A stretch of DNA of 64,000 nucleotides. Origin: Tetrastigma voinierianum (taxonomy: Eukaryota > Streptophyta > Magnoliopsida > Vitales > Vitaceae). How positions within the stretch are numbered: position 1 is the first letter of the stretch; each line of letters starts with the position of its first letter. Of the stretch, positions 14,001 through 22,082 are shown piece after piece. A model generated the notes under the pieces. The model had not been told where the DNA came from. It searched no databases and saw only the letters and a list, made by a program, of their open reading frames with translations. The position numbers and the translations under genes are program-made. The DNA is taken from positions 496,001 through 560,000 of the forward strand of contig JAEQBH010000990.1 in NCBI GenBank assembly GCA_016808115.1, read 5' to 3'.

Positions 14001-17000
14001 TCCATGCCTGCTATATGTTTAGGATTGGCTATTAGGTCGAGGAGATAAACAAAATAGATGGTGAAGTGCCCTAATTATTGAGGAAGGATTTCTTTGAGAG
14101 AAGCAGTGACAAGAAAAATTGCCAGGGGTCCTAGGAATCAAAATCTCAGAGTATATGAGGTGGCCACACAGAGAATAATGACTGTGGAATTAGCTTTGTC
14201 TACGCTTGGATTATGGCATATCAATAAAGGAAAACCCTCTTTCATTTCAAAACTCTTGAAATCTGATGGACATCTGTCATGCATGTGCAACTAGCTCTAG
14301 TCATCCCCACCTTCAAAATCTTTAAAGCCCAATTGGCAATGCAAGATCCTTTAACCATTTCTAATACAATGCAAGGACAGGTAATCCCACAGCCAACAAA
14401 ACGGGTTATTCTGGCTTGGATTGTAGCTGATGTCAAGTCCTCAGCCTTGGGCAACTTTTGAGGAGTCAGAGAATTCACATGCAGCTACATATGAGTTTTG
14501 GACTTCGTATCAGAGCAGACCATGTAATTTAGGCATTGTTCTGTACTGCTATCAGGTCCCAGCAGAAGGTGGTAAGGGACCAAAATTGAGTCAGAAACCA
14601 CTAATGGCCTGCAAATAGGTTGATGAGACACACGTCAATGAGATATCCTGTCCATATGTGTCATCCTCTTGGTGTTCCATTTGATGGTAATAAGGCACCT
14701 CAAAACAAGATAAAGTGGGCATGTCTATATGTGTTGTGCAACAAATAGAGGTACTAAGTTTATTTTACATCATGAAACACTTAAAACCTGCTTACTGTTT
14801 CAAAGTGGACTTGAAGTTGACAATGTTTATGTGAAGAGAGAAAAATAGAGAATTCCCAATTTTATTATTTCCACAGAATAATCAATCTAATCTCTACATT
14901 ACATAGTGGACTTATATATATAGGACTCACAATACAGTAAGACAATAAAGGAAAAGACTGTACAATATCTAACAGTTTCATAGGTTCATGGAAGGGAAAC
15001 ACCTTTTCATGGTGAGGACTTAAGTTGGCACTAGCAACTTGTTGAAGCCTTCCATGTAAGCTTTTATTTTATTTTATTCTTTTGAAAGGAATTGTTGCAT
15101 AAGGGCCCACTGCCCAGGATGTCAGTGCCTTGAAATTTCAATTGACAGTATTGACTGCATTTCAAGCCTAAGCCAGAAAATTCCTGATGATCTTAAACAC
15201 TTGCTACATCCCCAAATAGAGCTCCTTTCCTATTGGTGGCTCCACTAGCTGTTTGCATACTTCTTCACATGAATTCATACAAACACACTTTTTCTCCCCA
15301 GGGTTTTTACTTTCTCACATTGTCTTAAGTGATTCACCATTACTATCAACAGAACAAACAAAACTTCTTACAGGACCACCAGACAGAAAGAACTAGTTAG
15401 TTTCTGTCTGCTTGATGTTAAGTCAACAGCTCCATCAAATCCCGCCCCTCTTCTTTGAGAGTTCCCCGAGAAAAAAAAAGAATCAATCAATCAACGGTGA
15501 CCCCTCAGTAAAGATTTAATAGCATTGTAGCCTATTACTCTGCCAGAATCAATATGTTACAGACTACCAAAAAAAATAACATTGGAAAGAAAAAAAGCCA
15601 CAAATCAATAATAAAATACAGACAGCAAAAGGATAAGGACATCATTCCATTAAAATATTCATGTGAAATAATCATCAATGACAGTCTAAGAAGGAACCAT
15701 ACCAAATATGTCTGGGGAGAACTCGTGGAAAAGATTGAAACACCTCAGAATTATGCAGTTATGATCTACCATAAAGTTGATATTCATGATGGATCTTCTA
15801 TCTTGTTAAGAGATTAGCAAAGTAACAGCATAATAAAAAAATTCAGCCTCCCTAGTGAAGGACCTTTGTCTTCTTAGTTTCTTTAGACTTCATGGAGATC
15901 ATGTGATCCACATTAGCCCCTCACCAATAACATAATTGATTGTGTTCTTAATTTTATGCTATATAGAAAATAAATCAAAGTAATTTTATGCATATTTATG
16001 TATCATCTTTTTCTTAACAAATAAATAAATATGATGACCTAAAACATGCAAAAAATTCAATAAAGATAAATCACATATCTTGATTACCAAGATAAGTGAG
16101 TGAAGGCTTTTGACATTCAGTGTCCGATATATGTTTTGACAACCCAACACATAAATCACTGATAGGAGGACCTGCCACTTGATGGTGCATCTTATGAGGA
16201 CGAGGCAGAAATGTTGAAGTATGCTTTAATAAGTAAACCATGATATCATCCCCAACCTCGCACAGGTAAATGTGGATGTCAGATCAGAAAACTGAAAATT
16301 TAAATTTTCAGAAAAATGGCAAAAATACAATAATAATAATAATAATTTGTTTATAATATTCAAGGAAACCCGAAAATTCTCTATATCTCGTGATTATTTC
16401 CAAACGTAATTTCATCGTTGATTCGCCTCAGTGAAATCTTAGTTACCCAAAAATTTTCTTGAATTCCAAGATGTTTCGATTTTCATGATTTTCGAGGTAA
16501 TCAAGCGTCTGTTAGACTCCTCAGTGGATCTATCAGCATGAGACTTTGGAGTTAGGAAATAACTCAAATTAAGTTTATTTAAAATAAATTGAACTTAAAC
16601 CGAAACCGAAAATAAATTATTTAGGGTAGGAACTATCCGGAAGGAAAGATCGTGATGACATCACTGGCGCTTTTAAAAAGCCACTCATCAACTTAAGTCA
16701 AGATAGACAAAAGGAGGGAAAAAGTGGGGAAAGTGGGATTTTTTGGGGTTTATCCCAGAATAGAGAGAGGAGAAGAGAGGGTGTGGTAGAGAGAAGCTCA
16801 GTGGTCGTCCGTCGCCAAGGTTTGAAGTCGACACTACGAGGGCTACTCTGTGGATACCGTAAACTCGGTTTCGCCAAGGCTCATGAAGGTTCGAAGTCAA
16901 AGTTTCAGTTCAGCAGCACCTCGCGTAATCCAGTCAAGCCAAGCCAAGTCGCCAAGATAAGCAGGCTTTCTCCTACTCTGGCTTATTTCATGCTTAAGGG

Positions 17001-20000
17001 CCATTCAATGGCCATTCGTTCAGATCAACCTTGAGGGCCGTTCAGCGCGCCGATCAGGTTGCCGACAAACAAGACCGTTTCGTCCATTGCTTGGTTCCTC
17101 AGACTCCATTGCCGGATTGGTTAAGGGTCCAGGATCGAGGCTTTTGCTACCGAATAGGACTTACGGTGGTCGAACCCAGGATTGGTTCACAGCCAGATTA
17201 GGACTAGCACTCGCGTAAAATTCGCAAGGCCGCAAGATCCCACTCGCGCACTCCTTACGAAATTTCGCAACCCTCGTGGAAATTTTCGCGAACTCCTCAT
17301 GCGAAATCGGTGCAAGTTCAACTTCTGGATACCATAACTTTCGCTCAACCCGACAGCGCTCGACTCTATGGAAAGCTCTTTGAGTCTAGAATCTAACCAT
17401 ATGCCAATGAATGGCATTTGGTGCTCACATCTTTGTTTTTTTTATGCTCTTTTCAAAGAGCTGTGTCAGATGCGCCTCTCAATTACCAGGACTGCTTTTG
17501 TGGCTAGTTCATGGCTCTATGTGTGTAAGGCATCTCTATGCCACAATTGGTTTTAAGATCATAGTTATTACCGCTGCTTAAACTGAAGATATACTTCAGG
17601 TACTGTTTGAAAGCCATTTGTGTGTTCTCTAATGGAATTGACTCGCGGTTGTGTACGAGCAAGGCAATGGCATGGCTCGGGTAGTAGGCTATTTAGACAT
17701 GATACGCCACCCGCCTGGGGAGGATAATGTGTAAGTCATTTCTTGATTGGTGATGACCAGTAAATGTCAATACATGTTTGTATAATATGTTGACATGTGT
17801 TGTGTGGGCTATTTGGAAATTGTATGTTAATTGATATGATTGTCCAAATTATGCATGGGTATTATGCACGGTTTAAAATGTCCATATAGCACTCATCATA
17901 TATATGGCATGGTATAGGCATGGAATGGCATAATTGCATTTCATATGCATAGGGACAAACGTGAGATTAAACGGGAAGCGTGTACATGGTCATAATCATT
18001 CATCATTCTCATGAATGGGTGGTGAGTACGGGTATTGACTACATCCAACGCATTTCACGTGCATTTCATAGCTTTAAACAGCGTTTATCGAGATCGTCTA
18101 ATGCTTTTGAATAAAGTGGCTTTCTATCTGAACGGTCTTAACGCTGAATAAAGATGTTTATCAAGACTGCCCAATGCTTTTGAATAAAATTGTTGGTTTG
18201 AGATTGTCCAATGCTTTTGAATAAAGCGCTTATTCTGAGACTCCGCCCAATGCTAATAAAGTTGTTTTATCTGGAGATTGTCCAATGCTTTTTAACCAAA
18301 GTTGTTTATCTGAGATCAGCCCAAATGGCTTTGAATAGCGCTTATCTGGAGGATGTCCACGAGTTTTAAAAACAAAAACTTTTGTTTTGATAAAGGGTCA
18401 TCGGGTTGAAACACTAATGACAAGTTTTTACACTGCATAAGCATGTGTGAGGGAGTTCTATGAGGGGACTGCGGTTAAAGGCATGGTGAGTGACACTCAT
18501 TCATGGTGCATGTAGGCATTCCGCAGTGTAAAACCGGTGATTTTACTTGAATGTCACTGGCGTGAATACTCTATCGTACGCCACTTGTGCAGTGAAAGAA
18601 ATTATGAGCCACCCCTACTAGGCATCGTCACCCGTCGCTGATCCTCAGCACTGGGAGTATGCAGTGGACCTGCGCCACTGAGGCCGCAATTATGAAGAAA
18701 GCCAGGTTGTGGTTTGTAATTAATTTTTTGTAAAGAAGCTTGGAACAAACTAGTTCTAGCTTGTATTTTGTGTAAAAAGAATTGTAAAAATATTTTGGAA
18801 CAACCTTGTTCTAATTTGTAATATTTGTAAGAGTTTTATAATTAAACTCTTGAGGACTATGGGGAATTAGTCCCGTATATTCTCAGAGTGTGGATGAGGG
18901 GCCCTAAGAGGCCACTTTCACTATAATCGACCCAACAGAGGCCATCAGACATATCGCCATGTTGGGTCAGTTTTTCTACACGTTATATTTCGTAGCATGA
19001 GTCTTCTGGACAAAAGCAGACTCGTCGATTTTCGTTAAACTGCGGATCTCTAAAAAGTGGATGATACTTACGGTGGTGCCCGTTACCCGACATCCACGAG
19101 TCTTCTGCAGGTTGACGAGTTGTCAATGGACCCCCGGGTTTTGGGGTGTCACATTGACTTACATTTTTCTATAGGGGTATACAAAAAAAGAATACATAAT
19201 CTGACATTGTTGAACCAAGTAATAAAAAGAGTAAACATAACTTACCCTTTCCAAGAGAAGACCCCATGCTGAACAGGTCAGGAGCTCTACAATGGAGCTT
19301 GAGTTACTACACTGTCAGTAATAGACGAAGCTTTGATTAACAAAAATAATATAAATGATCAAGTATTAACTCGTATCATCACCCTACAGAGGATAACCCA
19401 AATGTAAGAATCATTATCATTGGCATGTTACTTGTAAACCTTGTATCCTTCAGTTACAGAAGATCATCACCCATACTAAAGAACAAAAAATCACTTAATG
19501 GATTTCATCCTTTAAGGAAGCACAACTTGCGCTTTTGCTTGGAAATAATCAAAGATTCCATCTTTGAAAGAGAAATTTCTTTCAATGAAGCTAACGATTA
19601 CAAACTAAGCTCCAAATAAAAATTACATATTGTTGGCATAATGATATGCAAGTTCCAATAGGTGAAGTTAAAATCCTTTACTGTAGCATACAGAAGGAGT
19701 CTGGCATGAGACACAGGCAACCTAAAAGCAAATTGATAAGCTTGCATAATGCCGGTTATTGAAACTTAATGATAATAGAAAAAGAGTAAGAAAAATACGA
19801 AATTTGTAGAATTTAGATACTTGCCTTACTATAGCCGCGACATAATACATTGGAAGACCCTGGTTGCTCACACATGATCATTTCAATGGTCTTTCTGACA
19901 ATCTGAAAAAATAACAAGTAATACAGTCACATGCTAGTCTTACAGTAACAGCTCATCCGCTGGCATCAAACACACCAATTGATGATGCATTTATTGAGTA

Positions 20001-21374
20001 AAATGCATTGATTAATCAACAGGAAGAATGAATTTGCCTCTGAAGTACAACTTGAGATGGTTTATCCACTGTTTATCAAGAATGACAGATCCAGCAAAAA
20101 GACGAATCTTAGTCAAATTAAGCATTTCTAATCACTAAGTAAAGCAGGGTAGAATAACATAAAAGGTCTTTTCCTACGGAATAACAAGATAACATAAGAA
20201 GTTACCATCCTCGATTGTATTTGGTAAATCAAAACTGTGCAGGAACTTATAAATCATTAATCCTCCATTTGGTTGTTGAGTGCATGAGAGGTTGAACAAA
20301 AAAAGCCTAATGCATATTAAATTTTTCATATATTTTGGTTTGCAAAAAAACTTGAAAACCCATCTCAAACAAAGCCATGTAGACATATTGCCACATGGTT
20401 CTTGATATCTATGGTTCCAAATAGCACAAGTGCAGAGATTAAAATTTTAATTCGTCCCATATGCACAATTTCTCAGCAAACAAACACACCTAAATACATT
20501 AGTGAAGATTTGGGATAAAATCCCGAACCTAATTAATCCTTAGGTCCCATTTGGTTGCAAAGAACAAAAGAAATCAAAATTTCAATCGTAAGAAACACTT
20601 TCATTCTCAGTCCTGAAAACAATAAATATGTGCAAAAAAAAAAAGAAATGAAAACATTCCATTGCTTCAGAAAATAATTCGATTTTGGCAACGATAGCCA
20701 AACCAGTCTTTCTGAAGACTAGTCACAGTAAGCATACGATGTAGCATTTTTTTGGCATTATCGTACAAGTATAAATTGCTACATTTTTCATATCTTAGTA
20801 GTCATATAGTTAGTATCGGTAATAGATAAATCACATCCCATTTATCCAAATTCATATCTTATTAACTACATGAGGTATAGGTTAATTAGAATAAAACAAC
20901 GTACAGAGTTCAATCCAGTTTTTTTAGTTCCTTTATCAATGAAATACAAATTTTAGCTTTCATCTACAATTACTAACATTCGTTGTCACTCTCATATACA
21001 TGAATATCTATATTAATTCATATAAATAGATAGATGCACAGAAAAATAACGACTGATGAGATCTTGACGGACCTGTAGCTGAGACCACCGGCGATCAAGA
21101 TACAAGGTGGAAAGCGGAGGCGCATCGTGAGAAACAACAACGAAGCACTCGTTCAGAAGCTTTCGATACTCGGAGGGATCGTCCGGCGGAGAAGGTACGA
21201 GCCAGCGTCTCCGCCAATGCAACCAAGGCAGCGGCGGCCATTGCAACCACAATCCGGCATTGAAGGAGGAATCAGAGAGGCGATCGTGTCAGCGAGGGTA
21301 CAAGCACGGTGGCGGAAGAGCCGCCACAGAATCTCCGGGACTCGCCTTTTCCTCCTCTTCCGATTCCTCGCCAT
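227..21374 (-). CDS. TERT: Telomerase reverse transcriptase, copy A (multi-exon, frameshifted as read)
   Basis: Catalytic protein subunit of telomerase, which copies telomere repeats from an RNA template in the nucleus. I placed eleven exons on the minus strand: 21,073-21,374; 19,825-19,902; 19,246-19,311; 16,088-16,256; 13,159-13,276; 12,694-12,835; 11,197-11,335; 9,062-10,327; 7,575-8,123; 1,269-1,542; 227-503. Codon phases match across the exon 1-4, 5-8 and 9-11 junctions. Exon 4 ends in phase 1 and exon 5 starts in phase 0, so at least one linker exon must lie between 13,277 and 16,087. The RNA-binding domain, RT motifs 1, 2, A, B', C and E and the C-terminal extension are recognisable. 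About eight small indels break the frame, so this is either a young pseudogene or an indel-prone assembly. Three introns carry transposons. No other protein family fits. Confidence 0.9.
504..1268 (-). other. TERT: Last TERT intron
   Basis: AT-rich intron between the last two exons, with donor AAG|GTATGG at 1,269/1,268 and acceptor TTCTAG at 504. It contains a 147-bp tandem duplication (711 to about 1,000). No coding signal was seen. Confidence 0.75.
711..1000. repeat. Tandem duplication, 147-bp unit, two copies
   Basis: The segment starting ATAATGTTTGAC at 711 is repeated from 858. The copies share the TGTAATGGAAAAGAAAAT and TTTTTGTCTCCTAAGCACAA blocks with only a few differences. It lies wholly inside the last TERT intron. 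Confidence 0.85.
1269..1542 (-). CDS. TERT: TERT copy A, penultimate exon
   Basis: Encodes the thumb segment with SSTLTVCWQGRPGRQLKARL and RLNIYQAFLLSAMKF, both highly conserved in plant TERT. The start at 1,542 follows a CAG acceptor. Its first base completes an Arg codon begun in the previous exon (ACA AG|A). The donor AAG|GTATGG follows 1,269. Near 1,350 the frame shifts: after AMKF about ten bases corresponding to the usual HCYV are missing, and the family sequence (NTPANFNQDIIWRLAERVL) resumes in another frame. As read, the original frame runs into a TGA. Confidence 0.85.
1543..1912 (-). other. TERT intron, proximal part
   Basis: Intron sequence between the penultimate exon and the copia-1 insertion. 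AT-rich, with no coding or structural signal that I can support. Confidence 0.6.
1913..2132 (-). repeat. Copia-1 3' LTR
   Basis: Matches 6,510-6,685 through the AGAGAGAATCAAA start and the TAGGTTACAACTCTATAT block near the other end. It is enlarged by an (AT)n run at 1,987-2,039 that is much shorter in the 5' LTR. The LTRs differ at several places, so the insertion is not very recent. Confidence 0.85.
1987..2039. repeat. (AT)n microsatellite
   Basis: About 26 AT units within the copia-1 3' LTR. The homologous site in the 5' LTR near 6,580 has only about five units. Confidence 0.95.
2320..3770 (-). pseudogene. Copia-1 reverse transcriptase and RNase H remnant
   Basis: In several frames on the minus strand one sees copia RT blocks: YQLDIKNVFLHDDLPEEVYM with a PPGF box (3,212-3,442), then a YMDD catalytic box at 3,086-3,097 and LRYFLGIEV (2,890-3,162). 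These are followed by RNase H with ADWVGSKEDRRFTSGYCVF (2,517-2,825). The typical copia catalytic box is YVDD; YMDD is a tolerated variant. At least three frameshifts separate the blocks, so no full-length pol can be made as read. Confidence 0.85.
3930..4960 (-). pseudogene. Copia-1 integrase remnant
   Basis: Minus-strand fragments match a copia integrase core: a FVDD-like catalytic Asp box near 4,570, a DNAKEY box near 4,460 and NGILHQTSCVDTPS around 4,400. The post-integrase segment IFGCTCFVRDVRPHVSKLDP lies at 3,938-4,168. The parts lie in different frames. Confidence 0.75.
5029..5220 (-). pseudogene. Copia-1 aspartic protease fragment
   Basis: Contains WVIDSEATDHMTG, the active-site region of copia proteases. 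The usual catalytic triad Asp-Ser/Thr-Gly reads Asp-Ser-Glu here, which should abolish activity. Confidence 0.75.
5325..6190 (-). pseudogene. Copia-1 gag remnant with zinc knuckle
   Basis: The stretch at 5,470-5,853 resembles the UBN2-type gag domain of copia elements (SLIELLMEKTYEELNTLLPF). A CX2CX4HX4C zinc knuckle follows at 5,345-5,389 (CYYCHKPRHVIRDC) in another frame. The upstream part to about 6,190 is coding-like but broken. Confidence 0.75.
6510..6685 (-). repeat. Copia-1 5' LTR with adjacent primer binding site
   Basis: LTR of 176 bp, starting TGTTATAGC on the minus strand at 6,685 and ending ACA at 6,510. The next minus-strand bases are TGGTATCA (down to about 6,502), complementary to initiator tRNA-Met as in most plant copia elements. 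Confidence 0.88.
6772..6799. repeat. (AG)n microsatellite
   Basis: About 14 AG units in the TERT intron. Confidence 0.95.
7123..7472. mobile_element. hAT-like MITE
   Basis: 350-bp insert flanked by the direct repeat ACCAAAC at 7,116-7,122 and 7,473-7,479. Its ends are inverted: ATAGTT on the left, AACTAT on the right. The inside is rich in GCCTCA/TGAGGC motifs and has no open frame. A target duplication of 7 (possibly 8) bp and short terminal inverted repeats fit a non-autonomous hAT element. Confidence 0.7.
7575..8123 (-). CDS. TERT: TERT copy A, exon with motifs B', C, D and E
   Basis: Encodes the palm core of the reverse transcriptase. Motif B' (NCGIPQGSVLSSLLCSFYYG) lies at about 7,983-8,022. 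Motif C (LLRFIDDSF) has its two catalytic Asp codons at 7,799-7,804. MNEHKFGMNFDIGHSS follows, and the primer-grip motif E (RWSGLLIN) lies at about 7,609-7,632. The acceptor is CAG before 8,123 and the donor AAG|GTTATAG after 7,575. Frame breaks are visible near 8,080-8,095 (two single-base losses), at about 7,815 just before motif C, and at 7,735-7,790 between motifs C and D, where the family sequence hops between frames. Confidence 0.88.
8124..9061 (-). other. TERT intron between the two catalytic exons
   Basis: 938 bp of AT-rich sequence, with donor CAG|GTACTC at 9,061 and acceptor TTTCAG at 8,124. It contains A-rich and T-rich runs (8,590-8,640, 8,760-8,790) and nothing else I can name. 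Confidence 0.7.
9062..10327 (-). CDS. TERT: TERT copy A, large exon: RNA-binding domain and RT motifs 1, 2 and A
   Basis: Starts after CAG at 10,328 in phase 0. It encodes the telomerase RNA-binding domain (FIWAVCKRIIPS, RILRKKISKFVWLRRFEKLS) and motif 1 (WIFWFFSSLVVPLVQANFYV, about 9,787-9,852). Motif 2 (RFRPKENGVRALANL, 9,580-9,645) and motif A (VVSDVSKAFDSV, about 9,260-9,300, with its catalytic Asp) follow. VLRDLHAVLKGLQMKEPEKL is a plant TERT signature. Frame breaks lie near 10,117-10,127, 9,515-9,530 and 9,130-9,225. The 3' part (MDQNIGTGLTEFTSSVSAH) is recognisable to the donor at 9,062. A GT at 9,218 could look like a donor, but the next family block follows too closely for an intron. 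Confidence 0.88.
10328..11196 (-). other. TERT intron
   Basis: AT-rich intron between exons at 11,197-11,335 and 9,062-10,327, with a GT donor at 11,196 and a CAG acceptor at 10,328. No embedded repeat was recognised. Confidence 0.7.
11197..11335 (-). CDS. TERT: TERT copy A, exon 7
   Basis: 139 bp encoding YHSLVSLLTLLIRKTQSCQH and LLDKHCATPS, conserved in plant TERT before the RNA-binding domain. Its first base completes a Leu codon split from the previous exon. It ends in phase 0 at GAG|GTTAGT. No frame break is seen. Confidence 0.88.
11336..12693 (-). other. TERT intron
   Basis: 1.36 kb of AT-rich intron. Short open frames on either strand here show no family resemblance. The donor at 12,693 is CCT|GTAAGT. 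Confidence 0.7.
12694..12835 (-). CDS. TERT: TERT copy A, exon 6
   Basis: 142 bp encoding ILNSVKPNFSGANVLLRDIL, a well-conserved plant TERT segment. Acceptor TTTTCAG before 12,835. Joined to exon 5, the split codon gives PRKH-ILNS as expected. It ends in phase 2 at GTAAGT. Confidence 0.88.
12836..13158 (-). other. TERT intron
   Basis: Short AT-rich intron with a GTATCC donor at 13,158 and a TTTTCAG acceptor at 12,836. No other signal. Confidence 0.7.
13159..13276 (-). CDS. TERT: TERT copy A, exon 5
   Basis: 118 bp encoding CSCCMLLQASPKVSLGAYID then RKSMFHKLERSLSVIPRK. The Cys-rich start is typical of plant TERT just before the ILNS block. A TAG stop lies directly upstream in frame, so the acceptor must be the TAG ending at 13,277. 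Phase 0 start and phase 1 end match exon 6. Confidence 0.85.
13277..16087 (-). other. TERT intron region that must contain a linker exon
   Basis: 2.8 kb between exon 4 (ends in phase 1) and exon 5 (starts in phase 0), so it must hide coding sequence of length 2 modulo 3. The only candidate I found is around 14,970-15,480. The remainder (13,300-14,950 and 15,500-16,080) shows nothing convincing on either strand. Confidence 0.6.
14970..15480 (-). CDS. TERT: Probable TERT linker exon, degenerate
   Basis: Minus-strand fragments in shifting frames look like the poorly conserved linker of plant TERT: SCEEVCKQLVEPPIGKEL (about 15,220-15,275), a GPLCNNSFQK block (about 15,080-15,115) and QQVASANLSPHHEKV (about 15,000-15,045). 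In-frame stops and frame changes separate them. The boundaries are not defined by splice sites I trust. Confidence 0.35.
16088..16256 (-). CDS. TERT: TERT copy A, exon 4
   Basis: 169 bp encoding VGDDIMVYLLKHTSTFLP then HHQVAGPPISDLC, part of the N-terminal TEN domain. Exon 3 ends and this exon starts in phase 0 (LLLER|VGDD). The acceptor is the weak GCGAG before 16,256. The branch-site and pyrimidine region upstream is replaced within about 20 bases by a solo LTR. Donor TTG|GTAATC at 16,087. Confidence 0.85.
16277..19153 (+). mobile_element. Solo LTR of a Ty3/gypsy-type element in TERT intron 3, antisense to TERT
   Basis: 2.88-kb block beginning TGTCAGATC and ending GGGGTGTCACA. I see no internal gag or pol and no second LTR, as left by LTR-LTR recombination. 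A likely TATA region (CTTTTAAAAAG near 16,670) is followed by a GA-rich leader. A CTATGGAAAGC...GAGTC motif near 17,370 also occurs in the Gypsy-1 and Gypsy-2 LTRs in the same orientation. The flanks do not show a target duplication (GTGGA against TTGAC), so the exact ends may be off by a few bases. Confidence 0.7.
18065..18370 (+). repeat. Degenerate minisatellite inside the solo LTR
   Basis: Six or more diverged units of about 45-55 bp built on GAGATTGTCCAATGCTTTTG followed by AATAAAG and TTTATCTG. Units start near 18,090, 18,150, 18,200, 18,240, 18,275 and 18,320. Confidence 0.8.
19154..19245 (-). other. 5' part of TERT intron 3
   Basis: 92 bp from the exon 3 donor (AGG|GTAAGT) to the solo LTR boundary. 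The rest of the intron is the LTR plus about 20 bp before exon 4. Confidence 0.7.
19246..19311 (-). CDS. TERT: TERT copy A, exon 3
   Basis: 66 bp, 22 codons, encoding CSNSSSIVELLTCSAWGLLL and ER. The acceptor is ACAG before 19,311; another AG at 19,299 would break the phase. Donor GTAAGT at 19,245. Confidence 0.85.
19312..19824 (-). other. TERT intron 2 (GC-AG type)
   Basis: The donor reads AAG|GCAAGT at 19,825/19,824 and the acceptor ACAG. The phase (0/0) and protein match only with the GC donor; the nearby GT four bases into the exon end would shift the frame. The part from 19,562 upward is also present, inverted, at the right end of the window. Confidence 0.7.
19825..19902 (-). CDS. TERT: TERT copy A, exon 2
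   Basis: 78 bp, 26 codons: IVRKTIEMIMCEQPGSSNVL then CRGYSK, conserved in the plant TERT TEN domain. Acceptor TTTTTCAG before 19,902, phase 0 at both ends, GC donor after 19,825. Confidence 0.88.
19903..21072 (-). other. TERT intron 1
   Basis: 1.17 kb, AT-rich, with donor CAG|GTCCGT. The portion 20,770-20,905 has no match in arm B, where an unrelated stretch of about 190 bp occupies the place (62,600-62,790). No other feature is seen. Confidence 0.7.
21073..21374 (-). CDS. TERT: TERT copy A, exon 1 (start codon)
   Basis: ATG at 21,372-21,374 begins MARNRKRRKRRVPEILWRLF, the typical plant TERT N-terminus. CRCLGC-like GRRCLGCIGGDAGS follows and then, in another frame, DDPSEYRKLLNECFVVVSHD and RRWSQLQ. 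A single base appears to be missing at about 21,184-21,190, between the LLR and PDDPSEY blocks. The exon is 302 bp, one short of the 303 needed for phase 0 into exon 2. Donor CAG|GTCCGT. Confidence 0.88.
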
Positions 21375-21797
21375 GGCCGGAGACAGTGTGAGCCGTAGTG
21401 TTTGAAACGGAAGAGTAAAGCGGGTATCTTAGGCCCAATTTCCAACGTGTCTTTTTCTTACTCTAATTAATTATAATGATACTTTAAATTTTCATATATT
21501 TTTTCTTAATATTTTGTAAATAAATCCAAACAAGAACACTTTACCCAACATAATAATTCCTCAATTATTATTTTAAAAAAATTATTTCAAAATTTCAAAA
21601 TATTATAAAATAAAAAGAATAGTTATATTAAAAGTTATTTTGATAAGTATAGTAAATGATATTTATTTATTTATTAAAACATGTTTAAGATTTTTTTACC
21701 ATATCTTTTCAAAAAAAAAAAAATTTACCATATTTATATTTGTTTATTATAAAAATAAAATTATTTTTTATTAAAACATGTTTTATAATAAATGGTT
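21375..21797 (-). promoter_or_regulatory. Upstream region of TERT copy A
   Basis: 423 bp between the TERT start codon and the copia-2 LTR. Moderately GC-rich to about 21,440 (with GCCCAAT at about 21,432), then very AT-rich. I see no convincing TATA box at a fixed distance. Any more distal promoter elements are displaced by the retrotransposon. Confidence 0.5.
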
Positions 21798-22082
21798 TGT
21801 TATGAAATACATGAATTAATATTCATTATATTCAACGTAACCTATACATTCGTAACCTATATATATCAATGTATATTCACGGTTTCCGTCATACACATTC
21901 ATAACCTGGCATTCCCACGCATTTAACGTCCATCTCTATTCAACGATATGCTGGTAAATTCAGAAAAGCTCAAAATAAAATTGCCTTTTCCCCGAATTTC
22001 TATCATATTTGATGCTTATCTACTTTCTTTCTTAATTTGTCTCTTATTCTCTCTATTATATTCGTTAACGCAATATTTTACA
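21798..22082 (+). repeat. Copia-2 5' LTR (arm A)
   Basis: Starts TGTTATGAAATAC, ends TTTTACA. The mirrored copy is 45,583-45,853. No 3' LTR was found because the element is cut at 33,918. Confidence 0.75.

Noticed and set aside
15554..15817. 87-codon plus-strand open frame
   Set aside because: Lys/Ile/Asn-rich, antisense within a TERT intron, no family resemblance; expected by chance in AT-rich DNA.
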